DNA of 8,443 nt, taken from the NCBI GenBank assembly GCA_945862475.1, contig CAMAYW010000083.1, positions 1 through 8,443 of the forward strand. Direction: 5' to 3'. The notes under the pieces were generated by a model. The model was not told where the DNA came from. It searched no databases and saw only the letters and a list, made by a program, of their open reading frames with translations. Positions 4,698 through 8,443 of the stretch are shown in pieces. A program made the translations under genes and the position numbers. The DNA comes from Bacteriovorax stolpii (lineage in GTDB: Bacteria > Bdellovibrionota > Bacteriovoracia > Bacteriovoracales > Bacteriovoracaceae). Position 1 is the stretch's first letter. Each line of letters starts with the position of its first letter.

Positions 4698-7600
4698 CTA
4701 TTCTGGCTTAATTTCTAAGTTCGACTGAGAAACAAGTTGTCCATTATTTCGAATCACCAACCTAAGGACGATGGTCTTGCCTCTTGCTGCCTTATCCAAT
4801 TTGTAAGTAAAGCGAACTTTCTTTTCTACATTTCTTCCTAGAACTTCAGTCTTCGCAGGTGATGAGACAATCGAAACCATCTGAGATCCCACTTCCTCAA
4901 GTGAAAACTCATACCCTTGATCAACTCCAGAAAACTTTGGTTTCATCTTTAGATTGATGTCATGTTTTTTCGTTCCAAAAAGTCCTGAAACTTTTGGTGT
5001 GGAATCAAGCTCAAGATTTGACTCGACCTCAGGATTTATTTTCAGCATCGTCTCAATTCTAAAGGACTCAACTCTTCTAGCAGCATAGTGATTTCCTGGG
5101 TGAACAACTTCACCAGCAATAATGATCTGAGATCCAGGGAGAGCGTCGTCACTCACTTTTAATCTTAATAAATCTGTTTCAACATTAGATCGTGGAGCAA
5201 CACCAGGAAGTGGAGCTTCTTTTCTATCCAAAGAAAGTGAAGGACTGATTTCAGTGATTTTAACCAAACTCTCCCCACTCGATCCTTTAAGGCCAATATT
5301 CTTTAGAGAAAAATTTAAGTTTGCATTTACACCCGGAGCGATTCCAAAAGATCCACTCGCAACAAGCTTCGGTTTTACTTTTAACGAAAGAGCTGCATTT
5401 TGATTCAAGTGATCCTGCACCAATTGAATCGCCTCAACCTCTACTCGATTAGTTTCTCCTGGAAGGGCAAGGGCATAAGCACTCAATTCAGCACGGTTAA
5501 AGCTTTGTTGATAAATGTCTTTTTTACCAGATGAGATTCCAGCTTCCTCAGAAACTTTTGATGCTTCCCTAAGGTAAATTGGATAAAGGCGCGAGAGTTC
5601 ATTTTGATAAACATTTCTCACTTGTTCCTGAAAATGGGAGGAGTAGTTTTTGTTAAATGAATCTTCATGAGCGAGTTTATAGAGTGAATCATATCGACTC
5701 TGATAAGACTCTCTACAAGCCGTAACGAACTCTTTAACGCCCTTATAAACACTAGAGCAATTAACATTATTGGCATTCTCTCCCGACGTCGGAGTAAGAT
5801 AAACGTTTTTTGGATCATTGATTTTTTTTCTTTGGTCCAATACGTCACGGATTTCTATCTCGGACTGGGTGATAAGAGCATCTAAACTCGTGACGATCAA
5901 GGAAGCTTCTTTCATTTCGTCCATAGAAAGCTCTGGAATATCATTCGAGAAATCTCGGGCCATGGATGAAGTTAATATTAGGTCCTGTGTAATCATTTTT
6001 GAAAGAAGTACCTTTTTAAGTGTCGTTTCATCCTCTCTAAGTCTTCTTTCAAATTCGTTATTATACTTTTCTGGTTTAAGCACCATATCTGCATAGTCTT
6101 TTGCCCTACGAGCTCCTGCAATTCTTCCTTCTTCTTCCCCACGAGAAGAGTCTCTCGTTGAGGACAAACCAATCTCATAGCCGGATTTAAATCCAGAAAT
6201 TTCCCCGCGAACGTACCCTCTTCTTAAAGCATCCCATTTCGCATGTGTGGAGGCATTCTCAGTGCCGAGCTTTTTCCCTCTCACCGAGGCATCAATTTTA
6301 CCTGATTTTTGACCATCTTGAGTTCCAATCGAAGCACTCTCCGAACCTAAAGACTGAGCTTCACTAAGGTATTTTTGGAAAAGAGTGAGTCTAGAAAGAT
6401 ACTTACTATTGGCCGTATCGGCATTCGTTTGTGCCAAGTTCTTCGCTCTCTCTGCTGCAGAAAGCTTGGGATTAATACTCTCTAAATCTGCTCTTAATTT
6501 AGGTAGAGAATTCTGGATTGTTGCAAGATCTTGGTCATTAATCCTTATTTCATTTGAGGCTTCAGACAATTCTTTCTCTTGACGAGATTTTATCGTTTTC
6601 AAGTTTACTAATTTATTCATTGAATCTTGGTTATATCTCATTAAAGCATCTCTATTAGATGCTTCCTCATTAAGCCTTAAACTTAAATTCGATAACAATC
6701 TCTCTGAATCATTAAGGTCTCGATTGATTTGATTAAGGATTGACTGAGACCTCGCAACTTCTGCTTCAATACTCATTCTGTTTTGACGAATTCTAACGAG
6801 TAATCTCTCTTCCCTATCAATCTGATTTCGAAGTTCAGAAATTTTCTGTCCCAGCTGACGGACATGGGCATCCATACGTCTAAGATTTTCCGGTAGATCC
6901 AGAATAAATTTTTCCATCTCACTCACTCTTTGCGTGAGTTTTTGAATATCAGATTCTAATTTTTTCACCTCAAGATTAATGGCACTCATTTCTCCAGAGA
7001 TTTGAGCTTCCTGTTGCTTAAGACTTGCAACCTTTTGCGCCGTTGGTGATCTTTGTGCTTCAATGTCTTTAATTTCTGCATCGAGTGCCGCAATTTGCTG
7101 GCCTAATTCGGAATTGGCACTTGATAGATCAGCTATCTTCTTTTCATTCTCAGCTATTTTTACTTTTGAAGCGTCAATTTCATTACGAAGATTCACTATT
7201 TGTGCTTCAGCATTCGCAATAGAGGCATTGAGGCTATTGATTTCGCCTTGTCTCGCTCCAATTGATTTTGCCAAATGCTCCGATTCTTTTTGAAGACGAT
7301 TGATTTGATTTCTTTCTGATTCAGTGGTTTTCAATAATTCATCAATTTGAGCTTTTAGTCTCGTCGCTTCCGGAAGATTACGATCCCTCAATGCCTGTTG
7401 CATTTTAAGATTTAAGTTTCTTATTTCATCCATGACTGGTTCAATCTTTTCCTCAAGGACCGTTTGAGCTTCAGTGTTAACCTTAATTTGATTTTTCACA
7501 GAAGATATTTCATTTTCTAAAAAATCACGACGAGTGATCATGGGAGTAACATTTAACGAATTAATTCTCGTTTCACTCAAGGAAATTTTCTGCTCTAGAG

Positions 7601-8443
7601 ATTTATTTTCATTAATTAGACGAGCAATATCCGGAGAAACTCGTGCTAACTCAGCCTTAAGTTTATTAAGCTTATCTTTCTTGGGAGCAAGCGTGCTATC
7701 GAATTGGGCGAGCTTTGATTCTTCAGTAGCTAGCTCCCCTTTAATCTGATTTAGCTTTGTCTGACTGAGATTTAACTGGTTCTTTTTAGTCGTTAGGTTC
7801 GTTTGGTTTTGAGTAATATTATTTTTGACCTGAATGACTTCCGTTTTAAATGATTCCGCATCCCTAATCGCCTGAACTCTCTCTCTTCCAATTTCCTCTC
7901 TTCTTTGAATGGAGGCATTTGTCTCACCAACAAGTCGATTAATGACTTGTACTGATTCATTTTCTTCTCTAATTTCTCTTTGAAGCCTGTTATTAATTTG
8001 AGAAAGCTCCTGAGAAACCTGATTTCGGCTCGTTTGTATCTGCATATTTCTATTGGACTCAGAATTAATATCTCTTTGTAGTTGAGAGATGATATTCTCC
8101 ATCCTTCGAAGATCTTCAATAATTTTTGAAAGAATCCCCTCTAACCCCTGAATCTCTGAATCAAGTCTAGCAATCTCAGATCTTTTGTTTTCTATGATTC
8201 TTCTTAATTCATTATTACGGGCCGGTATTTCATTTTGGTCTTTCTCCATTTGGGAGATACTTTTTAAAATACTTTGGCGCATGTCTGAGAGTTGATTAAA
8301 TTCGGAAGTTTTTTGAATTAAAACTTGTTCCAGGTCTTGATAAATTTTTAGGTATTGAGTGTGATTAATTTCATCGGGTAAATTTTGAGCGAGAACTTGT
8401 CCCGAAATAAGAAGTGAAGTGAGGACAGAAACTTTGAGACTAA
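4698..8443 (-). CDS. Giant exported coiled-coil protein with GX3 helix and C-terminal beta domains (5' end beyond window)
   Basis: I do not recognise this protein. The first ATG in the window (8282) is not its start: the frame stays open for 53 more codons to the right edge and encodes SLKVSVLTSLLISGQVLA then QN, a signal peptide with a VLA cleavage site. The visible chain is 1247 residues ending in TAG; only the first few codons are missing. Numbering from the edge: residues about 30-690 are an SMC-like coiled coil rich in Gln, Glu, Asn, Leu and Ile with Pro breaks. Residues 706-758 carry Gly or Ala at every fourth position. Next comes a helical region with the only two cysteines (895, 909). 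Two beta-rich, Ig-like domains fill about 1016-1247. No Walker A or ABC signature exists, so an SMC or chromosome-segregation ATPase label would be wrong. It is probably periplasmic, perhaps a long spacer or scaffold; that role is inference. A GC-rich stem-loop follows the stop. Confidence 0.88.
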   Translation of the reverse strand, partial: SLKVSVLTSLLISGQVLAQNLPDEINHTQYLKIYQDLEQVLIQKTSEFNQLSDMRQSILKSISQMEKDQNEIPARNNELRRIIENKRSEIARLDSEIQGLEGILSKIIEDLRRMENIISQLQRDINSESNRNMQIQTSRNQVSQELSQINNRLQREIREENESVQVINRLVGETNASIQRREEIGRERVQAIRDAESFKTEVIQVKNNITQNQTNLTTKKNQLNLSQTKLNQIKGELATEESKLAQFDSTLAPKKDKLNKLKAELARVSPDIARLINENKSLEQKISLSETRINSLNVTPMITRRDFLENEISSVKNQIKVNTEAQTVLEEKIEPVMDEIRNLNLKMQQALRDRNLPEATRLKAQIDELLKTTESERNQINRLQKESEHLAKSIGARQGEINSLNASIANAEAQIVNLRNEIDASKVKIAENEKKIADLSSANSELGQQIAALDAEIKDIEAQRSPTAQKVASLKQQEAQISGEMSAINLEVKKLESDIQKLTQRVSEMEKFILDLPENLRRMDAHVRQLGQKISELRNQIDREERLLVRIRQNRMSIEAEVARSQSILNQINRDLNDSERLLSNLSLRLNEEASNRDALMRYNQDSMNKLVNLKTIKSRQEKELSEASNEIRINDQDLATIQNSLPKLRADLESINPKLSAAERAKNLAQTNADTANSKYLSRLTLFQKYLSEAQSLGSESASIGTQDGQKSGKIDASVRGKKLGTENASTHAKWDALRRGYVRGEISGFKSGYEIGLSSTRDSSRGEEEGRIAGARRAKDYADMVLKPEKYNNEFERRLREDETTLKKVLLSKMITQDLILTSSMARDFSNDIPELSMDEMKEASLIVTSLDALITQSEIEIRDVLDQRKKINDPKNVYLTPTSGENANNVNCSSVYKGVKEFVTACRESYQSRYDSLYKLAHEDSFNKNYSSHFQEQVRNVYQNELSRLYPIYLREASKVSEEAGISSGKKDIYQQSFNRAELSAYALALPGETNRVEVEAIQLVQDHLNQNAALSLKVKPKLVASGSFGIAPGVNANLNFSLKNIGLKGSSGESLVKITEISPSLSLDRKEAPLPGVAPRSNVETDLLRLKVSDDALPGSQIIIAGEVVHPGNHYAARRVESFRIETMLKINPEVESNLELDSTPKVSGLFGTKKHDINLKMKPKFSGVDQGYEFSLEEVGSQMVSIVSSPAKTEVLGRNVEKKVRFTYKLDKAARGKTIVLRLVIRNNGQLVSQSNLEIKPE

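Noticed and set aside
4698..8282. SMC or chromosome-segregation ATPase
   Set aside because: Only the coiled coil is similar. There is no Walker A, no signature motif, no hinge domain, and the chain carries a signal peptide.

Overview
The window is AT-rich bacterial DNA that is densely coded on both strands, with sigma-70-like promoter boxes (TTGACA, TATAAT), Shine-Dalgarno sites and a tRNA with an encoded CCA end. The mix of exported proteins (a lipoprotein, an outer-membrane beta-barrel, a giant secreted coiled-coil protein) means a Gram-negative cell. The overall style recalls Bdellovibrionota / Bacteriovoracales, but this is an impression from gene style, not a demonstrated match.

Layout. 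(1) 1-837, minus: an alpha/beta hydrolase of the monoacylglycerol-lipase type with a complete catalytic triad; its last few codons lie beyond the left edge. (2) 861-1241, plus: a small protein with two cysteine pairs, divergent from the hydrolase by only 23 bp and probably translated from a leaderless mRNA. (3) 1242-2297, minus: a predicted lipoprotein of unknown function starting at TTG; its stop abuts the stop of gene 2. (4) 2463-3668, plus: an outer-membrane beta-barrel with a signal peptide and C-terminal Phe, divergent from the lipoprotein. (5) 3665-4324, minus: an OmpR/PhoB-type response regulator with no kinase in view, overlapping the barrel gene tail to tail by 4 bp; the barrel gene's intrinsic terminator lies inside the regulator's coding sequence. 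(6) 4526-4601, minus: tRNA-Val(UAC) with its own strong promoter. (7) 4698-8443, minus: a very long exported protein whose first ATG in the window is not its real start. The frame stays open to the right edge and the extra 53 residues include a signal peptide. Its parts are a long coiled coil, a striking helix with Gly or Ala at every fourth residue, a helical region with the only two cysteines, and two beta-rich C-terminal domains.

How the genes fit together. Three of the six proteins are predicted to act in the envelope or periplasm. The lipoprotein and beta-barrel are divergently transcribed from one 165-bp region and could be co-regulated, but nothing shows that they interact. The response regulator could act on neighbouring promoters, but no operator is recognisable. 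The most unusual item is the exported coiled-coil protein with its long GX3 ladder. No mobile element, CRISPR array or recognised defence system was seen.
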